Numbered from the stretch's first letter, positions 21,691 through 33,095 are shown. The stretch is 64,000 nt of DNA from Phascolarctos cinereus (GCF_002099425.1 NW_018344185.1:1034001-1098000); one strand, 5' to 3'. The notes: a model not told the origin generated them from the letters alone. Program-made: numbers and translations.

Positions 21691-24627
21691 TTTGCAGAGG
21701 CTAGGGGGTAGAGCCAAGATGGCAAAGTAAAAGCAGTTACTTGCTTGAGGTCTCCCCCAAACCCCTCCAAATACCTGTAAAAAATGGCTCTAAACAAATT
21801 CTAAAGAAACAGAACCCACAAAAAGACAGAGTGAAATAAATCTCTACCCCAACACAACCTGTATCGTTGATCAGAAAGGTATGCACCAGGCTGGGAGAGG
21901 AATGGTTCAGCATGGGTGCACAGGCAGGGCAGGCCTCAGTAAACCTGAAGCAGGACTCAGAGTACTGAATCATGGGCAGCAGTGGTGGTTTCCAGACTTC
22001 TTAACCCATGAACACCAGAGAAAACTTGGAAGTCAAGAGTCTGTGACAGCAGTAAGAGAGAAGCTTGGTCCCAGCCCCAGTGCCCATACGTGGCCCCAAG
22101 TGGCAGCTGCTTCCTGGACTTCTGGTCCACAGACTGAGGGGAAATTTAGTGGCTGATCAGGGAGGGATTGCAGATATCTCTCTGCTCGTACTGAGGCAAT
22201 ATTCTCTCACTTTGCCCATGCTTGCATTTGGGTCACAGTTCTGGGTGATGATCCTGGGGCAAGAATGAGCACTGATGTAGTGGAGCTTGTAGTTGTGATG
22301 GAGAAGGAATCTTCCTCACAGTTCAAAGGCAGAAAACAGTGCTTGTGGTCACTCACAGACCAGAGAACAGGCCAGGAAAGGAGTAAACACTTCACGCCTT
22401 CTCATACCATCTTGGAAGAACTGAAAATTTACAGGACCCTAGAAGTATCTCTGAAAACAGATGCACAAACCCCTGAAGCTTGGGACAGTACATTCTTCAC
22501 ACTGAAAGCAGACCCCTACATTAACAAAGAGTTTATAACTCAAGTAATTGACTGGGATCATGAGCTAACCTTGAAAAAAAAATCAGACCATAGAATCTTT
22601 CTTTGATAACAAAGAAGATCAAAACATATAACCAGAAGAAGATAACAAAGTCAAAGCTCCTATATCCAAAGCCTCCAAGAAAAATATGAATTGGTCCAGG
22701 CCATGAAAGAGCTCAAAAAGGATTTTTAGAAGCAAGTAAGAGAAGTAGAGGAAAAACTGGGAAGAGAAATGAGAGTGATGCAAGAAAATCATGTAAAACA
22801 AGTCAACAGCTTGCTAAAGAAGACCCAAAAAAATACTGAAGAAAATAACACTTTAAAAAATAGACTAACCAAATGGCAAAAGAGGTCCAAAAAGCCAATG
22901 AGGAGAAGAATGCCCTAACAAGAAAAATTGGCCAAATGGAAAAGAAAGTCCAAAAGCTTACTGAAGAAAATACTTCCTTGAAGATTAGAATAGAGCAATT
23001 GGAAGCTAGTACTTCATGAGAAATCAAGACACTGTAAAACAAATACAAAAGAATGAAAAATTAGAAAACAATGTGAAATATCTCATTGGAAAAACAACTG
23101 ACCTGGAAAATAGATCCAGGAGAGAGAATTTAAAAACTATTGGACTATCTGAAAGCCATGATAAAAAAAAAAAAAGAGCTTAGATATCATCTTTCAAGAA
23201 ATTATCAAGGAAAACTGCCCTGATATTCTAGAACCAGAGGCCAAAATAGAAATGGAAAAATCCACCAATCACCTCCTGAAAGAGGTCCCCAAAGGAAAAC
23301 TCCTAAGAATATTGTAGCCAAGTTGCAGAGTTCCCAGGTCAAGGAGAAACTATTGCAAGCAGCCAAAGAGAAACAATTCAAGTATTGTGGAAACACAATC
23401 AGAATAACACAAGATTTAGCAGCTTCTGCCTTAAGGGACCACAGGACATGGAATATAATATCCCAGAGTCAAAGAAGATAGGATTACAATAAAGAATCAC
23501 CTACCCAGCAAACCTCAATATAATCCTTCAGGGGAAAAAATAAATATTCAGTGAAATAGAGGACTTTCAAGGATTCTTGATGAAAAGACCAGAGCTGAAT
23601 AGAAAATTCAACTTTCAAATATAAGACTCAAGAGAAGCATGAAGAGGTAAACAGGAAAGAGAAATCATAAGGGACTTAATAAGGTTGAACTGTTTACATT
23701 TCTGCATGAAAACATGATATTTGTAACTCATGAGACCTTTGTCAGTATTAGGGTAGTTGGAGGGAAAAATTATATATAGATATATATAGATAGATAGATA
23801 AATAGAGGGCACAGGGTGAGTTGAATATAAAGGGATGATATTTAGAGAATAAAATTAAGGGGTGAGAGAGGATTATACTGGGAGAGGAGAAAAAGAGAGG
23901 TAGAATAGGGTAAATTATCTTACATAAAACAGACAAGAAAAGACTTTTATAGTAGAGAGGAAACGGGGGAAGGTGAGATAGAATGAGTGAATCTTATTCT
24001 CATCAGATTTGGCTTAAGGAGAGAATAACATACACACTTAATTGGGTATGGAAATCTATCTTACCCTACAGGAAAATAGGGGGGAGGGGGACAAGAGAGC
24101 AGGTGGATGATAGATGGGAGGGCAGATTGGGGGAGGGGGTAATCAGAAGCAAACCCTTCTAAGGTGGGGCAGGGTCAAAAGAGAATAGAATAAATGGGGA
24201 TTGGGATAGGATTAAGTGAAATATAGTTGGTTTTCCACAACATGACTACTATGGAAGTGTTTTGCAAGACTACACATGTATAACCTATATTGAGTTGCTT
24301 GCCTTCTCAATGAGGGTGGATGGGGAGGGAGGAAGGGAGAAAATTTGGAACCAAAGTTTTAAAAACAAATGTTAAAAAAATTTGTTTTCACATGCAACTG
24401 GGAAATAAGCTATACAGGAAATGGAGTATAGAAATCTATCCTGCCCTACAGTAAAATTGGAGGGGAAGGGGATAAGGGAAGGGGGAGAGATAGAAGGGCG
24501 GGCAGATTAGGGGAAGGAGTATTCAGAATGCATGCCATCTTGGGGGGGAAGGATAAGATAGGGAGAAAATTTGAAATCAAAATCTTGTGGAAGTGAATGT
24601 TGAAAACTAAAAATAAACAAACAAAAA
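21691..24627 (+). mobile_element. HAL1-like element copy A (ORF1-only L1 relative), near full length
   Basis: Starts with an L1-type 5' UTR (GAGCCAAGATGGCAAAGTAA at about 21,711). The 5' region runs about 970 bp and includes a 113-codon open frame at 22,265-22,606. ORF1 follows, about 22,660-23,640: a coiled coil (EVEEKLGREMRVMQENHVKQ), the RNA-binding core (RRENLKIIG type, here RENLKTIGLSESHD), and the C-terminal domain (KQFKYCGNT ... KRPELNRKFN). After ORF1 there is no endonuclease or reverse transcriptase at all. About 1 kb of G/A-rich 3' UTR follows, ending in GTTGAAAACTAAAAATAAAC and an A-rich tail. ORF1 has frame breaks and stops, so it is dead. L1-derived elements with ORF1 only are known in mammals as HAL1; the name here is from structure. 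Confidence 0.85.
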
Positions 24628-24637
24628 GATTTTCTTC

Positions 24638-24855
24638 GTGCAGGTCTCTGTGCTAGATGTAAGAATAGCTTGGCTTTCAAAGTTTAAAAAGCTCTTTACA
24701 TACTTATTACATTTCATTCTAACAAAACTTTGTGAGGTAGGCCCTATAGATATTGCCCTATTCATTTTATAGATGTGGAGTTCAAGATTGAGAGAATACA
24801 AGCAACCTGAGCAAAATTCCTCAAATTAATAGTTCCCTATGAGCTAGTCCTCTAT
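24638..24855 (-). repeat. L2-like remainder and MIR relic
   Basis: Begins with the right half of the split L2-like tail (GTGCAGGTCTCTGTGCTAGA). From about 24,685 it shows MIR in reverse: CTCTTTACATACTTATTACA, AACTTTGTGAGGTAGGCCCT, CATTTTATAGATGTGGAG. Confidence 0.7.
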
Positions 24856-25029
24856 CCCACCTCAGCAACACAGAGAGATAGTCATAACCTTGATGTTACA
24901 GACATGCAACAGATTCATAAGTATTCTAGTTCTATGTTAATAAACTCTAAAATACCATTATCTGAATTCAATCTTTTGTTATTCCACCTTTCCTTCTGCC
25001 AATCTTCTTTTTCCTTTTCAAGGCTTTTG

Positions 25030-25342
25030 ATCTCTCAGTTTCCTCCCCTGCCCCCCAGACGATCAACCCTACACTAGCTATACTTTCTTCTCTTCCTCAA
25101 CTTGATCAGTGGTATAGACCAGTTCAACTCTACACTGTCCTCTTCTCTCAACTACCTTGGTCCTCTATCTTATCACTCATTTACCCTGATCCATACTGGA
25201 TTACTCATATCATCTTCTGCCTTCACTCCTATTCATATCTTCCTGAATGAAGCTAGAGAAAAATCATGAAAACATGCGGAATAGGTTCACTACAAATTTA
25301 TTTTACATAATCTTAACAGAGCCCTCATTGATACAATTGTTA

Positions 25343-25373
<31 letters not shown>

Positions 25374-27295
25374 ATAAACACACACACATTCCTAGTAGAT
25401 TCTAACTCATGTGGCTTTTCCAAAACTTTTAATCTCACCTTAAACTTTTCATAGCTTCCACTCATCCTATACTCTCAATTAAGAACCTTGCCACATTTTT
25501 CACTAAAAATATTGGGCCATTCACCATGAACTCCCTCTTCTTCCCTTCTGCTCATTTCATATCACTAATATGCCTTTCCCCACTATCTTCTCCTTCAACC
25601 CTGTCACATATGAAGATATTATTCTTTTCTTTGAAAAAGCAATCCCCTCTATGGGTACAATGAACCCATTCTATCTCGTTTGCATTCTCCCACAGACTGC
25701 CCCTCCCATATTATCCCAACTCACTCCCTAATCTATCTCTTATTATCTGTTGACTGCTTGCCTACTACCTACAAACACTTGTCTCCCCACTCCTCAAAAA
25801 ACATGTATTTCATCCATCCATCTCCACTAGCTTTTATCCTATAACTCTCCACCCTTTGATGACAACTCCTGAAGAAAACTGTCTGCAATGGATGCCTCAT
25901 TCCATTTTTAATTCTGTGAATTCTGACTGCTGACCTCATCATTAAACCTGAACTGCTTTCTCCAAAGTTACTAATGACCTCTTCATTGCCACAATGTCAA
26001 TTGCCTTTTTCTCAGTCACCATAATTCTGAATCTCTCTGTAGCCTTTCACATTCTTGATCAACCTCTTTTTGATATTCACTTCTTTCTAGATTTTCATAG
26101 CTCTACTGTCTCCTGGATCTCCTCCTCCCTATCTGACCACTGCTTCTCCTTTGCTGTGTTTTCATCCTGGTCATTTACTAACTTGTGGGTATCTTTCATG
26201 TCTCTGTCTTAGACCTGCTTCCATTCTCCTTTTATAGTATTTTGATTGATGACTTCATTTGCTTTCATGAATTCAATGTCATTCCTAAGCTGATGATTCT
26301 CAGATCAATTTTTCCAAACTTAACCTCTCTTTTGATCTCCAGCTTACACTTCCTCCTGCCTATTAAACAGCTGGAAAGACATCCTGTAGATATCATACAC
26401 TCAAAATGTCCAAAACTATGCTCATATTTTCCCCAAAAAAACCCTTTCCCTTTTCTTCACTTTATTCTTACTCTCAAGGGCATCACCATCCTCCCAGTCA
26501 ACCAGGCTTGCAACCTAGTTGTCACTTTTAAGTTCTTTGTCATACCCTTGAAGCCCAATTTGTTGTTAGGTCTTATAAATTCTTCCTTTACATCATCTCT
26601 CATATATACTCCCTTCTCTCTTCTGATACTCCCATCACTATATGTAGTCCTTACTGGTTGCAGAAGCCTTCTAGTTGGCCTCCTTGCCTCAAATCTCTCC
26701 CTAATCCAATCCATGCTCCACTCAACTGTCAAAGTGAACTTCCCAAAGTCCTGGTCTGACTATGTAACATCCCTTTGTCTGGTCAATTCTAGTTTATCTT
26801 ATGGCTTACAGGATCAATTACAGAATCCTCTATATAGCTTTTAACAAGGACTTTTCCTACCATCTATACTTTACTCCCCTCCAAATATACATCAATTCAG
26901 CCATTCTGGTGTCTTTGAGGTTCCTCAATATTTAAAAAAATCAATTTCCTGATTTCATGTATTTTTATTCGCTGCCCCCTATGCCTGTAACTCTCTCTCT
27001 ATCTCCATCTCTAACCTCTAGCATCCTTGTCTTCCTTCAAGTCTTGGCTAAAAATCTCAACTTCTGAAGTTCCCTTTCCTGGTCTTCCTTACTGTTATTT
27101 CCTTTCTTCTGAATTCCCCAATTTATTCTGTGTATATCTTGTTCATACTTCTTTACTTGTAGGTTTTCTGCTGTCATTCAGTTTTGAGATAATGAAAGAT
27201 ACATAATGCTTTTGCTTTTCTTTGTATCCCCAGCTTTTAGCACAATCTCTGGCACAGAGTTGGCACTAAATAAAATGAATGCTTGTTGACTTAGC
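25030..27295 (+). mobile_element. L2 LINE, long copy with ORF2 reverse transcriptase region
   Basis: Matches the marsupial/monotreme-type L2 ORF2. Early part near 25,240-25,310 has TGAATGAAGCTAGAGAAAAA and TCACTACAAATTTATTTTAC. The RT region has CTTTCTCCAAAGTTACTAAT at 25,957, then the block translating as PLSFYSILIDDFICFHEFNV (motif corresponding to the GP-LLFSLY-ND region) at about 26,221-26,280. A 219-codon frame at 26,185-26,844 runs through the C-terminal part (SNLSLIQSMLHSTVKVNFPK). The 3' UTR ends with CACAATCTCTGGCACAGAGT and AAATAAAATGAATGCTTGTT. A TG/CA microsatellite lies at 25,346-25,388. Not active: upstream frames are broken and the catalytic box is not intact. Confidence 0.85.
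25346..25388. repeat. (TG)n/(CA)n microsatellite
   Basis: About 15 TG units, a short ATAAA break, then CACACACACA: a local imperfect inverted repeat inside the L2 copy. Confidence 0.9.
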
Positions 27296-27820
27296 TTGAA
27301 CATAGTGCAAAAGAATGATTTGAAGCTGTCTAGGCTGACTCCAAGGCCAGTACACTTACCAGTGTAACATATAGTCTCTGTGATGAAAAGCATATCTTAA
27401 ATGATATGCACTCTTCAGTGTTATTTCCAAAGCCTTAAATGGACATTTTTAAGCCATGAAAAAGAACCCTAAAACATGACAATAGCAAGTAGAAGAAAAA
27501 ATGCCTTCCAGTAAATAGTGAACTTTGACATTCAAGTTCCTGGGGAAAGAAACTGAGAGGATAGGGAAAAAAACCCTATTTGTCAGCAACCTCCAAATCC
27601 AGGAGGCTGTTACTGGAGAATATGATGAAGCAGGATGGGTCAAGAATGAGAAGTGAATTAGTAAGAGGATAAGTATTGTTGCCATTTGGTATCTTCTTAT
27701 TTTAGCTATTGTTACCTATTTGCAAAGTTCAATTGGTTTTACTTACTGAGGGAGAATACATTCTATAAGAATGTTCTAAATTTGGGTACCCTGGAATGAA
27801 ACCCCAGCTGGTCATAACTT
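27296..27820. other. Unique DNA, no feature recognised
   Basis: No repeat or coding signal recognised up to the SINE target duplication at 27,821. Confidence 0.45.
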
Positions 27821-27831
27821 GTTATGACATA

Positions 27832-28095
27832 GGGCAGCTAGGTGGCACAGTGGATAGAGCACAGAGCTTCAACTCAAGAAGACTCAACTTCCTGAGTTCA
27901 AATCTAGCCTCAGATACTTGTGAGCCGTGTGACCCTGGCCAAGTCACTTAACCCTGTTTGTCTCAGTTTCCTTATCTGTAAAATGAGATGGAAAGGGAAA
28001 TGGCAAATTACTCCAGTGTCTTTGCCAAGAAAATCCCAAAATTGGGTCATGAAGAGTCAGAGATGACCAAAAATGACAAAACAATAACAACAAAA
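27832..28095 (+). mobile_element. Mar-1-like CORE-SINE, full length, RTE-like tail
   Basis: tRNA-like head (GGGCAGCTAGGTGGCACAGT; A box TGGCACAGTGG; B box GTTCAAATC), CORE (TCAGTTTCCTTATCTGTAAA), then a tail with CAAATTACTCCAGTGTCTTT, GCCAAGAAAATCCCAAAATT and GAGTCAGAGATGACCAAAAA, ending in an ACAATAACAAC repeat. The tail corresponds to the 3' end of Bov-B/RTE LINEs. Flanked by GTTATGACATA (27,821-27,831) and GTTATGATATA (28,096-28,106), an 11-bp duplication with one mismatch. This is the reference copy for the form at 7222-7478. Confidence 0.93.
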
Positions 28096-28299
28096 GTTAT
28101 GATATAACTAGGACTTATGACTAACTAAACATCATTAATCATAGCCCCAAGTTATTACTCTGCTTATTTCATAATAAAGTTATTATACTATAACCAAACC
28201 TCATTGTGACATTATGCAGATTGATTGTTTATTTTTAATGTTTGTAACAGTTTTCCCAGGAAAGTAACTGCTCCCTGGAATGAACAAATGAAAAAAAAA

Positions 28300-29080
28300 A
28301 ACAAAGGTGAATGAATGAATGGATAAAAAATAATTTATTAACTGTTTACTACATGCCAAGCATGTGGCAAAATTGTGAAGATGTAAATGCAAAACTGTGG
28401 CAGTTCCTACTCTCAAGGAGTTTTTATTGTAATAGGTGAGAAAACACATAGTGAGGTAGAGGACACATTCTGTGGGGGATATTTTGGTTTGATGAGTGAG
28501 TTAAGCCAGAAAGGAGTTAACAGCAGCAATGGCAGTATTGGTTTGGTTATGGCTACAGAGTTGGTATATATACTTGTCAGTGTGTTAGATGGCAAGAAAG
28601 ATGGTATGAGTGGAATATGCTTCATAATGGCTAGTGATGGATATAGTGGGCCATGTAACACACATATTAGTCAGTGCAGTGAGAGACCTAGGTCTGGACT
28701 TTCAGAGCTGAGGTTAGTCAGGTGGCAAGACAGTCATGGTAGAGTTCCCATCAACACACCATTTTTATTGAACCAGTTCATAATATTAGATGGTGTAGAA
28801 CAATGAATGATAAATGCAAAAAACAGTCATAAAGTGCTATATGAAATGTACAAGTGGAAGAACAAAGGTTTCCTGCAGCAGGTAGCATTTAAACTAGTTC
28901 TTAGTGGATGGCCAGGATTTGATGAGGTAGTAAGAAGGGATAGTGGCATTACAAACTCAGAGAAAAGTATGAGTGGATGATAGAAATTATAAATTAGAGG
29001 GCATGGGTGGGGGTAGAGAGAAGAGCTTATTTTTGTTGGAGCCTAGATTAGTACATGGCTGTAGCACATGGAAAAAATAG
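28300..29080 (-). repeat. L2-like 3' region, reverse, diverged
   Basis: The left end is clear: TTTATTAACTGTTTACTACA, TGCCAAGCATGTGGCAAAAT, then CCTACTCTCAAGGAGTTTTT. The rest, including TTTCCTGCAGCAGGTAGCAT near 28,870, is compatible with the L2 3' region in reverse but is too diverged to be sure. A 139-codon frame at 28,387-28,806 lies within it and shows no protein family. Confidence 0.5.
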
Positions 29081-29289
29081 GTCAGTAGAGTTTTGTTTTA
29101 AAAACAAAAAGTTTTGTTTATGCTTGAATATTGATGTGAAAGAAATTGATATTCCTTGATGACTCTTCATCTTGACTGTTCCAAATATTTCCTTTTCTTC
29201 AAATTCTTGTTCCTACTCTAGAGAATTTTTTATAATTCCACTCTACTTTGATTGTATTTTTTGTATTTTTTTTGCATTCCCTATTCCTT

Positions 29290-29410
29290 TAATAAAGTAT
29301 TTTGAGTTTCTGGCATTCTGTGAAGGCAAGGAACATGTTTTAATTATCTTTGAATCTCCACAAAAGCTTCACACAGTGTTTTTCACATAGTAGGAACTGA
29401 ATAAATGAAG
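29290..29410 (+). repeat. L2 3' end
   Basis: GTGAAGGCAAGGAACATGTT, TTAATTATCTTTGAATCTCC, then TTTTTCACATAGTAGGAACT with GAATAAATGAA: the L2 3' UTR order. Confidence 0.7.
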
Positions 29411-30184
29411 TTAAAAGAATGTTCATATGTTAATTTGAATTATTAAAAAAACTTTTGAAATTGCATGGCCAAAAATTAATTTTCCTATTTATTTCTGTCA
29501 CAAAGGCTAAGGGATTTTCCCCAACACTATGTATATAGAAAATTACAAGAACAGATTTTTAATTCACATATATGTACAACTGGACACAAGTGTTTGCAGG
29601 ATCTTGTTTTATCTAAACTTTGCATCTCTCCCTGCAATCAGCAAAGTATATGACCTAAATATGCATGTAACAATCTTTTTTGTTTTCCATTCATCTGAAA
29701 GTGAGAAATATCCTGATAGCTTTGAAAAAATTGCATGTTGTTGTTATCAAATAACAGAGATCAAGATATTATTGATAACTATTGACCCTTGTTGTCCACT
29801 TTTCCATCGATACAATAATTTTGAGATAATCTTCACATGCATTGATATCATCCTTAGTGAAAATATGAAATGGAAATTGACAAACTTTTGTAAATGTCAT
29901 TCTATATTATATCACATATTTATGATCACATATTTTTTAAAAGATAGAGAATATAATATCCCATTATACATATTGCTTTTTGACTATAAAATTGTTACAT
30001 TTGGCAGAGAAAAACATTGCCTGCAGTAAATGTAGGCTATCATATCTAAAATATATAATTAAAAAGGTACTTTGACTACCTCCTAATTATAAATATCAGG
30101 CAAGGTATAGGATAAGAAGAAGTATGCTTAGCAGGGGTATTTGCCAGGTCATAACTACTATTCTTGGTAATAATTGAACTTTCT
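29411..30184. other. Unique DNA with a 166-codon open frame of unknown meaning
   Basis: The frame at 29,529-30,029 (+) starts MYIENYKNRFLIHIYVQLD. Its residues (Ile, Phe, Tyr, Lys, Cys rich) look like translated AT-rich DNA, and I see no domain, signal peptide pattern or family motif. Not called as a gene. Confidence 0.4.
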
Positions 30185-30335
30185 TTTTGTTTTTACACTT
30201 ATGTAGAATTATTCTGTTTGATTTTGAATTTTTGAGTCCCAAATTCTCCCCCTCCCTGTGATACCTTCCTCATCCATCAAGAAAGCAAGCAATATGATAC
30301 CCATTATACATGTTAAGCCAAATCAAGTCAAAACA
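30185..30335 (-). mobile_element. L1 3' UTR scrap, reverse
   Basis: AGCAAGCAATATGATACCCA and CATTATACATGTTAAG on the plus strand are the reverse complement of the L1 3' UTR stretch in which a 'TATAACC...TTGCTTGC' block precedes a G-rich run. A separate insertion from the plus-strand L1 that follows, because both contain the 3' UTR. Confidence 0.65.
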
Positions 30336-30344
30336 AAAATAACA

Positions 30345-30940
30345 GCCAACATTTACTGGTCTAGCCATTCTGGAGGAAAATTTAGAACTATGTCAAAGGG
30401 GCAACAGAACTATATTAATCCTTTGAACCAGCAATACCACTATTATGTTTTGCATCCCAAAGAGATCAAAGAAAAAAGAGGGAAAGACCCTTTGTACAAA
30501 AGCAGAGATAGTAGCTCTTTTTGTGGTGCCAAAGAATTGGAAACTGAGAGGATGTCCATCAATTGGGAAACAGGTGAACAATTTATGATATATGATTGTG
30601 ATGGAATACTATAGTGCTGTAAGGAATGATTGGGTGATTTTAGAAAAACCTAGAAAGATATTACGTGAACTGATGCAAAGTGAAATGAACAGAACCAAGA
30701 GAACATTATACACACTAAGAGCAATATTCTAATTCAATTCAATTAAATTCTTAATTCTAATTCAATACAATAATCCATGAAAATGCCAAAGGAATTATGA
30801 TTAAAAAAATAAAAAGCTTTCCACCTCTAGAGAGTGAACTGATGACCTTTAAGTACAGCTTGAGCCTATTTTTTCTCTTTCTTTCCTTTTCTTCCTTCCT
30901 TCCTTTCTTCTTTCCCTCCTTCCTTCCTTCCTTCCTTCCT

Positions 30941-31004
<64 letters not shown>

Positions 31005-31155
31005 TCATTCTCCTTTTTGTCCTTCCTCCCTTCCTTTTTTTTTTGGCAACTTGACTAAAATGGATATATATTTTTCAAGACTTCACATGTGTAATGGGAC
31101 CAGAGGGAGGGAGAAGATTTGGAAATGAATATAAATTATTTTTCAAATACCATTA
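30345..31155 (+). mobile_element. L1 copy F, ORF2 C-terminus and 3' UTR
   Basis: AGCCATTCTGGAGGAAAATT, then CAGCAATACCACTATTATGT (the YDPAIP-like region), TTGGAAACTGAGAGGATGTC and TGATGCAAAGTGAAATGAAC. The 3' UTR contains GACTTCACATGTGTAATGG and ends near 31,155. A TTCC/TTTC tract (30,870-31,015) has expanded in the usual T-rich spot of this 3' UTR. 5'-truncated and decayed. Confidence 0.88.
30870..31015. repeat. (TTCC)n(TTTC)n tract, ~145 bp
   Basis: TTCCT units followed by more than 15 TTTC tetramers in the 3' UTR of L1 copy F. The Lys/Glu/Arg and Phe/Leu/Ser repeat frames across it are artefacts. Confidence 0.95.
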
Positions 31156-31339
31156 TGTAGTCTATGGGAATCAAAGAATGGAACCAAAGACTTGGGATAT
31201 TCCTTGACAAAGAGGCTTCTCCTATATTGCTCATGGTGTAGAGTAAGTTTTTGTTATTTAAGGCAATTGAAAGGACTGGCATCTTTTCAAAGAAAACAAG
31301 GAAATCTTTAGAATAAAAATAGTGTTCTCAAAAAATAAG

Positions 31340-31565
31340 AGCTGACTTTCATTTTACTTTGATGCTTAACAAATTGCTTTATGTACATTTGTTCCTGACA
31401 TCATCCTATGGGGTAGGCTTTACAAATATTATTTCCATTTCAATGAAGTAGAATTGAGTATCAGAGAAATAAAATGACTTCTAAAAGGTCACAAAATATT
31501 TAACTGTCAAAGTGGCACTAATCAACCAGTTTTCTCCAGAGCACTTTTGGCTACAGCATTGTCTC
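31340..31565 (-). repeat. MIR SINE relic
   Basis: Reverse MIR order: CAAATTGCTTTATGTACATT, CATCCTATGGGGTAGGCTTT, GAGAAATAAAATGACTTCTA, AAAAGGTCACAAAAT. Confidence 0.7.
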
Positions 31566-31632
31566 TTATTGGGTATACCTCTATTGAACATCGATCTGCT
31601 ATGTAAACAATATTTTTTTATAGTTTTTACAT

Positions 31633-31645
31633 ATATATGCATATA

Positions 31646-31676
<31 letters not shown>

Positions 31677-31677
31677 G
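31633..31677. repeat. TA/TG microsatellite
   Basis: ATATATGCATA then TG and TA runs. Confidence 0.85.
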
Positions 31678-31879
31678 TAGCATAAAGAAGCATCAGTGAT
31701 GGCTCTTGTTCTGAAATTGCTTTCAATCTAGTTGGCAACAACAACAAAAACTAGACTGGAACAAAACATTCACCCATAAATGAAAATGATGAGCAATATG
31801 AGTGTAAATATAATATTAAGGAAATAACACTTATTCTCACTACATTATCAGTTATACTAATAAAAACCTAACAATTTAA

Positions 31880-31990
31880 ACTTAAATCAAGACACAGAAA
31901 TGCTAAATGACTTACACAGCATCACAAGTTTTAAACATCTAATGTAGGATTTGGAACAGGTCTTTCTGTCTCCAAGTTCATCATTTGGGC
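31880..31990 (-). repeat. MIR SINE relic, partial
   Basis: GACACAGAAATGCTAAATGA and CTTACACAGCATCACAAG resemble the reverse CORE and adjacent region. Diverged. Confidence 0.55.
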
Positions 31991-32004
31991 CACTGCATCA
32001 TTTA

Positions 32005-32215
32005 CCTGACTCTCTCTACCTTCCTGCAATTTGGCAGGGTATTGTCCCAGAATAACCTGAGACAAATAATAGTATTAGCTTTTTACCATGCCCTGAGTGG
32101 AACAGTTTATGATTATACTCATCTCTGGGTGTATGCCCTATGCTTATTTATGAACCTCAACATTTAACAAGCACCTGGCACATAGTCGGTTTTTGGTAAT
32201 ATTTGTTGAATTGTC
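32005..32215 (+). repeat. L2 3' end
   Basis: AACAAGCACCTGGCACATAG with TCGGTTTTTGGTAATATTTG is the L2 terminal motif. The upstream part is weak. Confidence 0.6.
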
Positions 32216-32955
32216 TTGGATTATTTGAATTGCAAAGGCATATTTTTTACTTCTCTGCTTAGCTGTTTAATACCATGAATAACTTTTCCCCTTGCAGATT
32301 TCCTTTTATTGCTATGGAAAAAATCAAATAATCAGTTTTGTTGTTCAGCTATCACAATGCACTCTCTGGCCTGGTTACTGATATTTGAAAACAAGATGCC
32401 CCATTTAAGAAGCACATTTTGTTGTGAGAGCTACCTAGAGAAACCTAAAAATCAAAAGGATAATGTCAATTGAAATGCAAATGTTTCAGCCTAAACAGGA
32501 GGAAAACAACTTGCTCATTTACTCTAGGAAAATCAAATTTAGTTTCGACTAGCAGGGCCTTTCTGAGAGATACATTTCTCAGAGTGATTAATAACTCTGA
32601 CAGAATAGTCTACTTGCAATGTATAGCTAGCATAGAAACTCTAATAGTAATGGCATTCTATTCTGAGTGACTTTCCTTCAGGTAAAGAAAAAGTGAATAT
32701 TATGACATTGTATGAAGTCTTTAAGTGTCATAATACAAAGCCATGTATTTAAATTTCATCCTTTTATGAAAAAGGAGAATAGGGGAGAGGAGAGAGGTCT
32801 GGTATCTCTCTGTTTTTTTTCTTAGACATAATCATGGTGACTTTAAATAAGAATAATAAAAAAGAAAACAACCAAAACAAAACAGATGCTTTAGCAGATA
32901 GTAAAGTTTTCTCCACAAAATTTTAGTTTAAGGTCATGTTTAAGAAATCAGCAAG
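32216..32955. other. Unique DNA, no feature recognised
   Basis: Includes a short frame at 32,470-32,670 with no motif. No repeat recognised. Confidence 0.45.
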
Positions 32956-33095
32956 GCCAGAATCCTTATTTTATAAATTAGGAAAATCAGGCCCAGAAAT
33001 GTTGAATAAATTGCCCAAAATTAAACAGGCAGTAATATCACTGGTATTTGAACTTCTGTCCTCTGGCTCTAGACAACATTGTCTATAGAAGTAGC
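32956..33095 (-). repeat. MIR SINE relic
   Basis: TTATTTTATAAATTAGGAAA, ATTGCCCAAAATTAAACAGG, TGGTATTTGAACTTCTGTCC: reverse MIR. Confidence 0.7.

Noticed and set aside
22265-22606. 113-codon frame upstream of HAL1 ORF1, partly conserved in copy B (48,486-48,289)
   Set aside because: Its conservation follows from common descent of the 5' region. Copy C keeps the region but in a broken frame, so no evidence for a separate protein.
28387-28806. 139-codon frame
   Set aside because: Overlaps a reverse L2-like region at its start and has no protein motif.
30757-31054. Lys/Glu/Arg- and Ser/Phe/Leu-rich frames
   Set aside because: They read through the TTCC/TTTC tract in an L1 3' UTR.
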